Shown piece after piece: positions 52,526-61,384 of a DNA stretch of 64,000 nucleotides (position 1 is the stretch's first letter; each line of letters begins with the position of its first letter). The DNA comes from Rhizobium sp. Root1203. Lineage in GTDB: Bacteria; Pseudomonadota; Alphaproteobacteria; Rhizobiales; Rhizobiaceae. Below the pieces are notes generated by a model that worked only from the letters and a program-made list of their open reading frames with translations, had not been told where the DNA came from and searched no databases. The translations under genes and the position numbers were made by a program. The stretch is taken from assembly GCF_001424945.1 (NCBI RefSeq), contig NZ_LMCW01000014.1:42660-106659 (forward strand). Direction: 5' to 3'.

Positions 52526-53476
52526 ATGAAAGTGACCAGGTTTAAGATCGCAGCGCTTGCTGCGGGCATTGCCACCATGATGGCATCTACGGCGCTTGCC
52601 GCAGACGTCAAGGCAACGATGATCATCTACCTCGATCCGAGCGTTCAGTTCTTTAACCCCGTGGTGAAGGGAGCGCAAGACGCCGCCGCGCAGTTCGGTG
52701 TGGATCTCGACGTACAGTACGCCAACAACGATCCGGTTCGGCAGAACGACCTGATCGAAAGCGCAACGGCAAGTGGTGTCGATGGCATCGCCGTTGCTAT
52801 CTCCTCGTCGGACGCCTTCGATGAGAGCATCTGCTCCGCGGTGAAGGCCGGCATCGTCGTCATCGGCTTCAACAACGACGATCTGGAAGGCGCCAAGGGC
52901 AACTGCCGCCAGGCCTATGTCGGCATGGACGAGTTTGCCTCCGGCTATGAGCTTGGCAATCGGATGATCAAGGAATTCGGGCTGAAGTCCGGCGATGTGG
53001 TATTCAATCCGCGCGAGATCCCCGAGGCGAGTTTTGCTGTTGCACGTGGCGGCGGCATCGAGAAGGCGATGACGGAAAACGGCATAAAGGTCGAGACCGT
53101 ACGTGCGGGTCTTGATCCGGCAGAGGCGCAGAACATCATGGCGCAGTTCCTGATCGCCAATCCGAACGTAAAGGCGCTATTTGGTACAGGCTCCGTGACC
53201 TCTACCGTTGGTGCAGGCGCCATCAAGGATGCGGGCGTCAAGATCCCCTTCGGCGGTTTCGATCTTGCGGTCGAAATCGTCAATGCGGTCGAATCCGGTG
53301 CGATGTTCGCGACCATGGACCAGCAGCCCTACCTGCAGGGCTATCACCCGATCGCCCAGATCGCGCTGGCCAAGAAGTATGGGTTGACCCCGACCGACAT
53401 CGACACCGGGCAGGGCGCCTTCCTCGACAAGTCGCGCATCAGCTCGGTCAAGCCGCTGATCGGCAGCTTCCGCTAA
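52526..53476 (+). CDS. Periplasmic sugar-binding protein (Peripla_BP_4)
   Basis: The product is 316 residues from MKVTRFKIAA, with AAGGGAGG well placed before the ATG and a signal peptide ending ASTALAA near residue 26. The ribose-type binding fold is visible (MIIYLDPSVQFFNPVVKGAQ and GVDGIAVAISSSD). It delivers a sugar or uronate to the following permease and ATPase. A longer upstream frame is rejected. The binding-permease-ATPase order resembles frcBCA. Confidence 0.92.
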   Translation: MKVTRFKIAALAAGIATMMASTALAADVKATMIIYLDPSVQFFNPVVKGAQDAAAQFGVDLDVQYANNDPVRQNDLIESATASGVDGIAVAISSSDAFDESICSAVKAGIVVIGFNNDDLEGAKGNCRQAYVGMDEFASGYELGNRMIKEFGLKSGDVVFNPREIPEASFAVARGGGIEKAMTENGIKVETVRAGLDPAEAQNIMAQFLIANPNVKALFGTGSVTSTVGAGAIKDAGVKIPFGGFDLAVEIVNAVESGAMFATMDQQPYLQGYHPIAQIALAKKYGLTPTDIDTGQGAFLDKSRISSVKPLIGSFR

Positions 53477-53489
53477 CCGCGTTTCGTGG

Positions 53490-53516
53490 GAACCTGCCGT
53501 CGCGTTCGGCAGGTTC
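53490..53516 (+). terminator. Attenuating hairpin after the sugar-binding protein gene
   Basis: GAACCTGCCG and its exact complement flank a 7-base loop in the 69-base gap before the permease. Like the hairpin after the peptide-binding protein gene, it probably sets the binding-protein to permease ratio. Confidence 0.65.
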
Positions 53517-53545
53517 TCCGTCCATAAACGATCGAGTACCAGACC

Positions 53546-54565
53546 GTGACACCTATCCTAGCTGACAGTGCCGCGCCCAGGTCGCGGACCCAGAGACAAT
53601 CCGTCCTTAAGCAGATCATGAGCATGCCTGCGGGCGCGATCCTGCTCGTCTTCGTGACATTGCAGATCGTCTGCATTGCCGGCGCGCTGCTCTATCCGGA
53701 TGATTTTCGCTATCTTTCGCCACAGAATCTAACCATCCTGATGAAGGCGATCCCGGTGCTCGGCTGCCTGGCGCTCGGCGCCGGCATACTGATGATCGCC
53801 GGCGAATTCGATCTGTCCATCGGTTCAGTCTACACCTTCACTGCCATCCTCATCGCGACCCTGGTCGGCGCCGGCGTTAGCGCATTTATCGCAGCTCCCC
53901 TCGGTATTCTGGCTGGCGTGATGATCGGCCTCCTCAATGGCCATCTCACGCTGCGATTTGGTCTTCCGTCCTTCATCGTGACGCTCGGCGGTCTGCTGTT
54001 CTGGCGGGGTGCGGTGCTTCTCTACAACGGAGCTGTCCAGGTGCGCTTCGATCCTGAACCGATTTTTACCAGTCTCTTGTCGGGTACATTGTTCGGGATA
54101 AACGCCGCCTTCATCTGGATCATCCTGTTCGTCGTCGGCTTCCATTTCCTGTTGCACCGTCATCGCTTCGGCAACCATGTCTTTGCGACCGGCGGCAACA
54201 GGGCGGCTGCAGAGGCGATCGGCATCAACACCAACCGCGTCAAGCTCATCGCCTTCGCGATTGCGGGCGGGATGGCGGCCGTGGCGGGCATTCTGGCCAC
54301 GGCCCGTGTCGGCAGCGCGCAGCCGGGACAGGGCGCAGGCCTCGAACTCCAGGCGATTGCCGCCTGCGTAATCGGCGGGCTCTCCCTGCGAGGCGGCCGC
54401 GGTTCGATCGTTGGGGTCTTCCTCGGTGTGATGCTCATCCACACCATGACCGACGTGCTGCTCCTCCTGCGCGCACCTGGCTTCTATCTCGACATGTTCA
54501 TCGCCACCCTGATCGTGCTGGCCGCCATCTTCAACCATCTTATCGAGCGGCGAGGCCTTGCCTGA
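53546..54565 (+). CDS. Sugar ABC permease (RbsC/FrcC type)
   Basis: The product is 339 residues from a GTG, with about 8-10 membrane segments (ILLVFVTLQIVCIAGALLYP near residue 32) and the family stretch AGEFDLSIGSVYTF. It shares its last base with the ATG of the ATPase gene (TGATG). Translation start is the least certain part because the ribosome site is weak. Confidence 0.9.
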   Translation: MTPILADSAAPRSRTQRQSVLKQIMSMPAGAILLVFVTLQIVCIAGALLYPDDFRYLSPQNLTILMKAIPVLGCLALGAGILMIAGEFDLSIGSVYTFTAILIATLVGAGVSAFIAAPLGILAGVMIGLLNGHLTLRFGLPSFIVTLGGLLFWRGAVLLYNGAVQVRFDPEPIFTSLLSGTLFGINAAFIWIILFVVGFHFLLHRHRFGNHVFATGGNRAAAEAIGINTNRVKLIAFAIAGGMAAVAGILATARVGSAQPGQGAGLELQAIAACVIGGLSLRGGRGSIVGVFLGVMLIHTMTDVLLLLRAPGFYLDMFIATLIVLAAIFNHLIERRGLA

Positions 54566-55302
54566 TGTCGACCCCCAATCTTCTCGAACTGCACAATATC
54601 TCCAAGAGTTTCGGCGCGCTTACCGCGCTCAGGAATCTCAGTTTCCATATCGGAGAAGGCGAAGTTGTCGGTCTGCTGGGTGACAACGGCGCCGGAAAAT
54701 CGACGACCGTCAATCTGATTTCCGGCATTCACAAACCGACGGAAGGTTATCTCAGCGTCGACGGCGAGAAGACGGCCTTTTCCTGCCGATCGGATTCTGC
54801 CGATGCCGGCATCGAGACCATCTATCAACACACTGCGCTGGTCGATTCCCTCTCGATCACCCGCAACATTTTCATGGGTCGCGAGCTGACGGATCGCTTC
54901 GGCTTTCTCCGTCAGGCCAAGATGCGTGACATCGCAATGGACGTCCTGCAGAACGCGGTGCACATCTCGGGCATCGATTCACCGGACACGCTCGTCGGCA
55001 ATCTTTCAGGCGGCCAGAAGCAGGCCGTTGCCATTGCCCGCGCCGTCTACTTCAAGAAGCGCATACTGCTTCTCGATGAACCCACATCCGCACTCTCCGT
55101 GCGCGAGACGGAGGCGCTCTTGAACCAGGTGCTGAAACTCAAGGCGGAGAACGTTTCCAGCGTGTTGGTGACGCACAACATCTATCATGCCTACCAGGTG
55201 TGCGACCGCTTCGTCATCATGAGCCACGGCACCAAGGTCTTCGATGTCGACAAGGCAGACACCACGATCAATCAGCTGACCGAATATGTCGTGCTGACCT
55301 GA
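54565..55302 (+). CDS. Sugar ABC ATPase, single domain (FrcA type)
   Basis: The product is 245 residues, a single nucleotide-binding domain with Walker A GDNGAGKSTTVNL near residue 40, signature LSGGQKQAVAIARAV near 145 and Walker B ILLLDEPTSAL near 165. Most RbsA-like ATPases are fused double domains of about 500 residues, whereas the fructose-type FrcA is single. It probably acts as a homodimer. The importer's substrate may be a uronate or its oligomer, judged from kduI and kdgF downstream. Confidence 0.9.
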   Translation: MSTPNLLELHNISKSFGALTALRNLSFHIGEGEVVGLLGDNGAGKSTTVNLISGIHKPTEGYLSVDGEKTAFSCRSDSADAGIETIYQHTALVDSLSITRNIFMGRELTDRFGFLRQAKMRDIAMDVLQNAVHISGIDSPDTLVGNLSGGQKQAVAIARAVYFKKRILLLDEPTSALSVRETEALLNQVLKLKAENVSSVLVTHNIYHAYQVCDRFVIMSHGTKVFDVDKADTTINQLTEYVVLT

Positions 55303-55332
55303 CCCCATTGCTCATGACGAGAGGCAGATGCC

Positions 55333-56175
55333 GTGACTATTTCTGTATCGATACGCCAGGTCGTAGGACCTGCGGACGCCGCAAGGCGTAACACGCAAGG
55401 CCTGCGCGATGGCTTCGTGATCGAGGAACTCTTCCGCCCCGGGGAGATCAACCTCACCTACAGCCATCTCGACAGGATGATCGTCGGTGGCGTCGTGCCG
55501 GCAAACGAGAAGCTCGTGATCGACCATGTCGCAGAAACGGGTACCGAGCGACTTCTCGAACGACGCGAGGCGGCGATCATCAATATCGGTGGACCCGGTC
55601 GGGTAACAATTGGCACAAATGACTACGCGCTCGGCTTTCAGGAGGCCCTCTATATCGGAATGGGCGAAGGCGCCATCGGCTTCGTCAGCGATGACCCAGC
55701 CAATCCGGCGCTGTTTTATCTCCTGAGCGCGCCCGCGCATCGCTCATGCGCGACCGTACACATCACGCGGGACATGGCCAAAAAGGTAAGTCTCGGTTCG
55801 GCAGAAGAATCCAACGCTCGCACCATCAACCAGTATGTGCATCCGGATGTCTGTGACAGCTGCCAGCTGCTTGTGGGTCTTACCATGTTTGAGCCGGGGT
55901 CTGTGTGGAACACGATGCCGGCCCACGTGCATGATCGCCGCATGGAGGTCTATCTCTATTTCGGCATGGAGGAGACCACACGCGTCTTTCACCTCATGGG
56001 CGAGCCAAGCGAGACGCGGCATGTCGTCCTGAAGAACCACGACGCGGTGCTGTCGCCGGGGTGGTCGATCCATGCCGGCGCCGGTACGGGACGTTATGCC
56101 TTCATCTGGGCCATGGCCGGTGACAACATGAGCTTCACCGACATGGACAAGGTGCCGATGGATACTCTCAGATAA
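55333..56175 (+). CDS. kduI: KduI, 5-keto-4-deoxyuronate isomerase
   Basis: The product is 280 residues, the normal family length, starting at a GTG after AGAGG. The cupin metal ligands are visible: His198, His200 and Glu205 in PAHVHDRRMEVY and His247 in GWSIHAGAG. KduI converts 5-keto-4-deoxyuronate (DKI) to 3-deoxy-D-glycero-2,5-hexodiulosonate (DKII) in pectin and other polyuronate breakdown. Its usual partner kduD survives here only as a short tail. Confidence 0.93.
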   Translation: MTISVSIRQVVGPADAARRNTQGLRDGFVIEELFRPGEINLTYSHLDRMIVGGVVPANEKLVIDHVAETGTERLLERREAAIINIGGPGRVTIGTNDYALGFQEALYIGMGEGAIGFVSDDPANPALFYLLSAPAHRSCATVHITRDMAKKVSLGSAEESNARTINQYVHPDVCDSCQLLVGLTMFEPGSVWNTMPAHVHDRRMEVYLYFGMEETTRVFHLMGEPSETRHVVLKNHDAVLSPGWSIHAGAGTGRYAFIWAMAGDNMSFTDMDKVPMDTLR

Positions 56176-56185
56176 GACCATTCGC

Positions 56186-56251
56186 TCATCCGCATCCGAC
56201 TATGTGCATAGCACCATCCTGCCGGTGGACGGCGGCTGGCTTGCCCGATGA
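56186..56251 (+). pseudogene. kduD: C-terminal remnant of kduD
   Basis: Directly after kduI a frame with no start encodes SSASDYVHSTILPVDGGWLA followed by Arg and a stop. This matches the characteristic end of KduD short-chain dehydrogenases (SSSASDYV...AVDGGWLAR in E. coli). About 230 upstream codons are missing. The tail lies exactly where kduD would sit, between kduI and kdgF, so an internal deletion is the best explanation. KduD reduces DKII to 2-keto-3-deoxygluconate. Confidence 0.8.
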
Positions 56252-56261
56252 AAGGACCGAA

Positions 56262-56594
56262 ATGCAATATTATTCTCTGCCTGAAACTACCGTGTGGACC
56301 GAGATCGCACCGGGCAATCGTCGCGCAGTTTTGAGCGAGCGTCCGGAACTGATGCTCGTCGCCTTTCGGTTCGACAAGGGGGCCATTGGTGCTCTGCATT
56401 CCCATCCTCACACCCAGGTCAGCTATGTCGCCGAAGGTACCTTCGATGTCACGGTCGACGATGTCACCACCCGGCTCGGGCCGGGCAGTAGCTTTATCGT
56501 TGCTCCGAACAGCATTCACGGCGTGGTGGCGCTGACAGCAGGCCTGCTGATAGATACGTTCACGCCACGCCGAGACGATTTTTTATCGGCGTAG
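56262..56594 (+). CDS. kdgF: KdgF-type cupin, unsaturated uronate ring-opening
   Basis: The product is 110 residues from MQYYSLPETT with AAGGA before the ATG; a longer frame that overlaps the kduD tail is rejected. Metal-site residues are in LHSHPHTQVSYVAEG near 46-60 and the later His in NSIHGVVAL. KdgF converts 4,5-unsaturated monouronates to linear DKI, the KduI substrate. It is the last gene of the operon. Confidence 0.88.
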   Translation: MQYYSLPETTVWTEIAPGNRRAVLSERPELMLVAFRFDKGAIGALHSHPHTQVSYVAEGTFDVTVDDVTTRLGPGSSFIVAPNSIHGVVALTAGLLIDTFTPRRDDFLSA

Positions 56595-56668
56595 TCTAGA
56601 CCACTCGGCAGTCGATTGTGGCACTGGTCGTGTCGGCTCAGAGCCGCGCCGGCGATCGGCGCAAAAGC

Positions 56669-58123
56669 CTATTTTGCCATCACGACCGCGGGCGGCTTCC
56701 AGGTTCCTTCGCCCGCCGGCAAGATCGACGGCGCCTCGGTCTTTGGCCAGTACAGGCGCATCACGAGATAGATCTTGTCGTCAGGTGCCGGCAGCCAATT
56801 TGCTTCCTTGTCCGCACCGGGGCTGTCCTTCTGGATGTACAGCGTCAGCGAGCCGTCCGTGCCCTTCTTCATCGCCGGCAACATCGGTGAGTTGATGAGG
56901 TAGCGTTTGATCGGGTTCTTGACCAGGAGCTGGCTCTTGCCGTCGTACATCGTAACGGACCAGAACGCGTTCACCGGTGGCATCTGGCCGGGTGGGAAGG
57001 TGATGGTGTACTTGTGCTTGCTGCCGTCGAGCGGCTCACCGGTCGCGTCCGCCCGCGTATAGGGGTACATCGCTTCCACGGCATCGTTGCCCAGGAGACC
57101 GCCCTTTGCAGCGCCTGCGCGCATAACCCAATCGCCGTTGTAGAAGGCCTCGTCGCCAAAGAACGAGCCGACGTTCCAGCCGTTGATGCTCTTGTTGCCG
57201 CTGGCCAGCCATTTGTCGACCTTGTCGTTACCCTGCTTCATGGCCACCAGGATTTCGGCTTTGTGTTCCAGCGACAGATCCTCGAACTCGAAGGTCTTGC
57301 CGGGACCGATGCCAATCTTCGCAAGCTTAGCGCGTATGGCTTTGTCCCTCGACGTCTCCGGAACGAATTGCAGGGCTGCGTCGAGATATTGGAAGAAATT
57401 GTCCTTGATCCCGGCCGTGGTGGCAGGAAGGAACTCGATCTGGGGTGCGGCTGGTGGGGCGGGCTGCTTGAGGAAGGCGGAAAGGGGCTGCGCCTTGTAG
57501 CCGGCCTGAGCTTTCTCGACGTTCGGCATGTCGTCGGGGTTGAAGAGCTGGGTGCGGATAAGTGCGAGCGTGAACGGCGTCGTCGATTGGAAGACCTTCT
57601 CGATCCCGGCGGGCGTTTCGCCCTTCCAATCGGGGCCGACCACCAGATAGTCGCCCGGCTCGCTCCCCGTGGTGCGCGTGCCGATATAGCCATAATTGTA
57701 GGTGTTGCCGTCGATGAGTTGGACGGCGTAGTAGCGGTCCTTTTCGATCGCCGGCACCGAGATTACCATCGGCTCGGCGCGCAGATCCAGCCAGAGGATC
57801 GAGTAGGGGGTGTCGCTGTTCGGCGTGATGACTGCCGTATCCTCAGGGGTGGCGACATGGTGCGCATTATAGATCTCGTTGAACGGTGCCTTGAACTGCC
57901 CCGAATCCTTGTCGACCGCGAACTCTTGCATGACTGCATAGTTCATTACGAGCGGCAGACCGTAGACGAAGCCTTCCTCCGCAATGTCCTTGGCCTCCAA
58001 CAGGCTTGGCCATTCGGCATTGCTCTGGTCAATGACTAGGGGGGAGACCAAGTCGGCCCTCGCCGTCGTGGCGGCGAAAACCGCCATCGCAGCCGAGCAA
58101 AGCAGATCGCGTTTTGTAAGCAT
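56669..58123 (-). CDS. DUF1254/DUF1214 family secreted protein
   Basis: The product is 484 residues with a signal peptide (MLTKRDLLCSAAMAVFAATTARA, cut near residue 23). The N-terminal DUF1254 domain (YGLPLVMNYAVMQ, TPNSDTPYSILWLDLRAEP) is followed by the C-terminal DUF1214 domain (PPVNAFWSVTMYDGKSQLL, LTLYIQKDSPG). The biochemical role of the family is not settled. A frame open a further 81 codons upstream lacks a ribosome site and is rejected. A 19-base palindrome lies 336 bases upstream, shared in form with two neighbours. Confidence 0.85.
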   Translation of the reverse strand: MLTKRDLLCSAAMAVFAATTARADLVSPLVIDQSNAEWPSLLEAKDIAEEGFVYGLPLVMNYAVMQEFAVDKDSGQFKAPFNEIYNAHHVATPEDTAVITPNSDTPYSILWLDLRAEPMVISVPAIEKDRYYAVQLIDGNTYNYGYIGTRTTGSEPGDYLVVGPDWKGETPAGIEKVFQSTTPFTLALIRTQLFNPDDMPNVEKAQAGYKAQPLSAFLKQPAPPAAPQIEFLPATTAGIKDNFFQYLDAALQFVPETSRDKAIRAKLAKIGIGPGKTFEFEDLSLEHKAEILVAMKQGNDKVDKWLASGNKSINGWNVGSFFGDEAFYNGDWVMRAGAAKGGLLGNDAVEAMYPYTRADATGEPLDGSKHKYTITFPPGQMPPVNAFWSVTMYDGKSQLLVKNPIKRYLINSPMLPAMKKGTDGSLTLYIQKDSPGADKEANWLPAPDDKIYLVMRLYWPKTEAPSILPAGEGTWKPPAVVMAK

Positions 58124-58771
58124 CTGAATAAATTCCTTTCGGTTAACAGCGGTCCGGCGACACGCATAAGGGTCAGGAAACGTGTTTAGTAATCGCGATG
58201 GTTGATCCAGGCTCGCTGGATGTCCTACCTTTGACCATGGGGACGCCGTCGATGCCGCGGATTGCGCCAGCGGGCCACGGTGGACATCGATCAAGCTCCG
58301 CCGATCGGGCCCTCCCGTTGTGAATTCCGAGCGTTGCTGTCGTGTTGCCCTATGTCCCCAATTCAACTAATGCCCGGAACCGGGGGCTGCTGCGCAGCGA
58401 TCCACAGCCCGGAAAGTCTTTGCGTTGAGAATGTCTTGGCAATTGCGGCTACTGACAAGTACGTTACGGTAACATACCTCGTAAACGAGCCACTTCCGGG
58501 ACATCGGGCTGCATTTGGGGAACGCCAAAAAACGCGTGAACTTGATGTTCCTTCCAATCGAATGTCCTTCATGGTCATCCCGAAACGCACTGCGCGATGA
58601 GCTAACGCCGTAAGATCGAGGCCTAGGCAGACGACATGCTCAAAGTCAGTGCAGGCTAAGGATTCCTGCGGCAAGTCCCGGCATAGGACGGTCAACGGGT
58701 TCGCGATCATTGCCGATCCGCAATCTGCGCTCTTCGCCATCACGTTGGCCTGGAGCGCGTTCGGCAATTCC
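58124..58771. other. Intergenic region, 648 bases, with a regulatory palindrome
   Basis: No gene is convincing in either strand; open frames are shadow-like and lack ribosome sites. It contains the first of the three 19-base palindromes and presumably the promoter of the DUF1254 gene. Confidence 0.5.
58459..58477. promoter_or_regulatory. 19-base palindrome, site 1 of 3
   Basis: GTACGTTACGGTAACATAC has the symmetry GTA-n-GTTAC-n-GTAAC-n-TAC, perfect in all arms. The same pattern recurs at 60773 and 61287. Confidence 0.6.
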
Positions 58772-60589
58772 TCAACGTGGCCGAACTGCGACAGACCCGT
58801 CGGTCGGCGCCAGCATGGTCGATCGAACTTCGTCTTCGGCTGGCAATCCCGCCTTTCTTATATCCGCAATCATTCGTGCCCGATCGCCAGGTGGGATATT
58901 GCGGGATTTCAGTTCAGCGACGATATTGCGGACGAAATCCGGGCGCATCTCGTTGAAACGGGCGGCTTCCCGACGCGCGTCCTCCATCATGCCTGCATCG
59001 ACGTAGATGACAGCGGCAACGGCGTGGAAGAGAGGAAACTTCTGAAGATCGGCCTGCCGGATCTCAATGACTGCGGTCTTATCGTCGTGAAGCATGTATG
59101 CAACAAGCCCACGGATTCCATGATAATAACCGCCGCCGCCTGGATTGAGGGCAATGGCTTGATCCAGCAACGTCGCACCGCGCTGCCACGCACCGCTCAT
59201 TGCAACACGGGTGCCAAACTCGCCAAGCAATTCGGTATCATTCGGGGTGGTCAATAGCGCCTGTTCACCGACACGGAGAGCTTCCGGTACGTTCTGCGTG
59301 AAGAACAGCGCGATCATCAGTGCCTGCTGGGCTCGGGCGTTGCCGGGATCGAGTTGCACGGCACGGCGGGCCGCGCGAAGGCTGCGATCGATCGGCGACG
59401 ATCCGTCGTTCCTCGGATTGAACTTGAAACGGTCCTCGTCCAGGTGGATGATGGAGAGCATCGCCCAGGCCGTCGCGAAGGCTGGAAAGCGGTCAACCGC
59501 TCTCTCGAGACATTCTCGCACCTCGGCATGTCGAACAGCACTCAGCTCAGCACGGTAGGCATAAAAGGGAAGAGTACAACCATAGCTTCCGAGATCATTC
59601 GGCGGTGGTTTGGCGCCAATAGCCTGCGTGATGACGCCATACGGCTGCGCGACGGCCGTTGCGACCTTGTTTGCGACGTCGGATTGGATGGCGAACATAT
59701 CGCGCGTGTGGATTTCGTCGTCATAGGTCTGGGACCAAAGGATCTCGTTGGTGTCGGTGTCGAGCAGTCGCGCCGTAACGCGAACAGCGTTGCCGGCAAC
59801 GCGAACGGCACCTTTGAGAAGAAACCGGGCACCGAGTTCATCGCGGACCCGCGCCACCTCCGTCTCGGGTGACAGGGATTTCGACGTCTCACGGCCGAAG
59901 ACCTTGATCTCCTTGAAGCGGGGGAGGGCGGTCAATAACTCCTCGGTCAAACCTGTTGCGTAGAGTGCGGCCTGATGGTCGTTCCCGAAGCTGACGAATG
60001 GCGCGATCACCAAGGTGGGGCCGTCAAGCACGTGTGAATCCTTCGGTGGCACGCCCACATGCGCAAACCACACAAGCCCCATCGTGACGACGCCAATCGC
60101 CAATACTGCCCCAATGACCACCCGCACAATGTTTTGCGACGGCGGAAATAGCCGCCATCGAGATTCATCGACTGAGGGCTTTTCATTACTGATTTCGGAA
60201 TTCGCAGATGCCTTCCATGTGAACGATGGAGCGTAACCGCCTTTTGCAACTTCTATCGTGACAGGATCGTCCTGTCCTGCGACGAGATAGTAACGCTCCA
60301 GGGCGCGACGCAGTCGTCCAGCCTCGATCCGGACCACGGGATCATCCTGCGTGAATCCCTCTGGGCGCTTGAAAACCTCGATGGCAATGCTGTAGCCCTT
60401 GATCCTATCACCCCGGCCGGCAAGCGCTTCTTCAACCACGTAAACAAGAAACGAGACACTGCGGCCCACTTGAGGAAATTCTTCGCTGCTGAGAATGCGC
60501 GCAAGTTGAGTGCGAATATCGTCCATGGTTGGGGGCGCGCGCGTGGGTGACGGCGTCATATCGCGCCGCTCCTGCATCTTATTCTCCAC
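58772..60589 (-). CDS. Membrane-anchored TolB/TPR protein with N-terminal DNA-binding-like domain
   Basis: The product is 605 residues from a GTG with AGGAG 7 bases upstream. Residues about 20-125 resemble a winged-helix-like domain (VGRSVSFLVYVVEEALAGRG, VVRIEAGRLRRALERYYL). One membrane segment follows near 155-175 (VVIGAVLAIGVVTMGLVWFA), then a TolB/FlgO-like domain (LVIAPFVSFGNDHQAALYAT, ARFLLKGAVRVAGNAVRVTA) and C-terminal TPR repeats from about 370. Such proteins are often annotated as adenylate-cyclase-like, but no cyclase domain is seen. A ToxR-like mode, with a cytoplasmic DNA-binding domain and periplasmic sensor, would suit the palindromes around it. Confidence 0.8.
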   Translation of the reverse strand: MENKMQERRDMTPSPTRAPPTMDDIRTQLARILSSEEFPQVGRSVSFLVYVVEEALAGRGDRIKGYSIAIEVFKRPEGFTQDDPVVRIEAGRLRRALERYYLVAGQDDPVTIEVAKGGYAPSFTWKASANSEISNEKPSVDESRWRLFPPSQNIVRVVIGAVLAIGVVTMGLVWFAHVGVPPKDSHVLDGPTLVIAPFVSFGNDHQAALYATGLTEELLTALPRFKEIKVFGRETSKSLSPETEVARVRDELGARFLLKGAVRVAGNAVRVTARLLDTDTNEILWSQTYDDEIHTRDMFAIQSDVANKVATAVAQPYGVITQAIGAKPPPNDLGSYGCTLPFYAYRAELSAVRHAEVRECLERAVDRFPAFATAWAMLSIIHLDEDRFKFNPRNDGSSPIDRSLRAARRAVQLDPGNARAQQALMIALFFTQNVPEALRVGEQALLTTPNDTELLGEFGTRVAMSGAWQRGATLLDQAIALNPGGGGYYHGIRGLVAYMLHDDKTAVIEIRQADLQKFPLFHAVAAVIYVDAGMMEDARREAARFNEMRPDFVRNIVAELKSRNIPPGDRARMIADIRKAGLPAEDEVRSTMLAPTDGSVAVRPR

Positions 60590-60994
60590 TGCTTTCTCCT
60601 CACCCGCTCTTGAGGGACGCTACCAGAACTTTCATGCAGTTGCTAAATTAAACCTAACGCAGAAACTATTCGTCGTCCACGAGCAAGGTTCGCACCGGAC
60701 ATGTTTCTTCCTCCAGTGCTTGTTCCTATTCCACGAGGCGATTGGAACAAGAGCCGACGGACGTCAAACGCCGTATGTTACTGTTGTATACTTGCGCCTC
60801 CAAGATCTGGGGTCACTATGGCAGCTGCGTTTACGCGAGGACCAATAACCACCCAAATTACGCGGGCGGAAGAATGGCCGCTGTTCGTCGAGTGGACAAC
60901 AGCTTTTCTTGAATCCCGGATGTTATGAAGGTTTGCTGCGGCGACACCCGCCTAGGTCGCTGCTACCAGAGGGCATGCCAGTGGATGAAGACAG
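60590..60994. other. Intergenic region, 405 bases, with a regulatory palindrome
   Basis: It contains palindrome site 2 about 185 bases upstream of the TolB/TPR gene. A few short frames here lack start signals, and I accept none of them. Confidence 0.4.
60773..60791. promoter_or_regulatory. 19-base palindrome, site 2 of 3
   Basis: GTATGTTACTGTTGTATAC keeps the left arm GTA-n-GTTAC and the outer right TAC, with three changes in the inner right arm. It lies upstream of the TolB/TPR protein gene, suggesting autoregulation. Confidence 0.45.
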
Positions 60995-61264
60995 ATGGAA
61001 AAAGGTGTCGAATTTACGAAGACCTATTTCAAGAACCGCGTTAGGGCGATTGAAGAGCTTGCCGCGCGGAGCGAGGGATTTCGCGACCTATGCGACGATT
61101 TCGCCACTGCCCATGACGGGAAACTGGATTGGAAATGTTCATCAGCACCGGAGTGTGCTGAGCGCGTCGCCGAGTATGCAGAGCTCATAGACAGTCTTCA
61201 GATCGAGATTGAGCTGGCCCTGGACAGAGCGGCTATCGTGCCGTTCACGCGGCCGCGACGATGA
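60995..61264 (+). CDS. Small conserved-type helical protein, function unknown
   Basis: The product is 89 residues (MEKGVEFTKTYFKNRVRAIEELAARSEGFR..., with CDDFATAHDG and CAERVAEYAELIDSL). It is acidic and strongly helical, with no signal peptide or membrane segment. I have a recollection of similar small proteins in other alphaproteobacteria, which cannot be checked here. The ribosome site is weak. It precedes palindrome site 3. Confidence 0.6.
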   Translation: MEKGVEFTKTYFKNRVRAIEELAARSEGFRDLCDDFATAHDGKLDWKCSSAPECAERVAEYAELIDSLQIEIELALDRAAIVPFTRPRR

Positions 61265-61286
61265 CAAAGCGACGAGCGTTGTCGAT

Positions 61287-61305
61287 GTTTGCTACGGTAA
61301 CATAC
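61287..61305. promoter_or_regulatory. 19-base palindrome, site 3 of 3
   Basis: GTTTGCTACGGTAACATAC keeps the right half GGTAACATAC identical to site 1, with two changes in the left half. It lies 80 bases before the ATG of the Cys-rich protein gene. Confidence 0.55.
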
Positions 61306-61384
61306 TTCCCTTTCTGATCCCGACGCGCGACGGATGTCTCCGGAAACACCTTCTCCGATCAATCGCTCCAGGATGGGATACACT

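Noticed and set aside
56202..56261. Upstream extension of KdgF (MCIAPSCRWTAAG...)
   Set aside because: This is the kduD tail read in another frame; KdgF has its own ribosome site and normal length from MQYYSL.
58124..58366. 81-residue extension of the DUF1254 protein
   Set aside because: The signal peptide begins at MLTKRDLL, with AAAGGA upstream; an extension would bury it.
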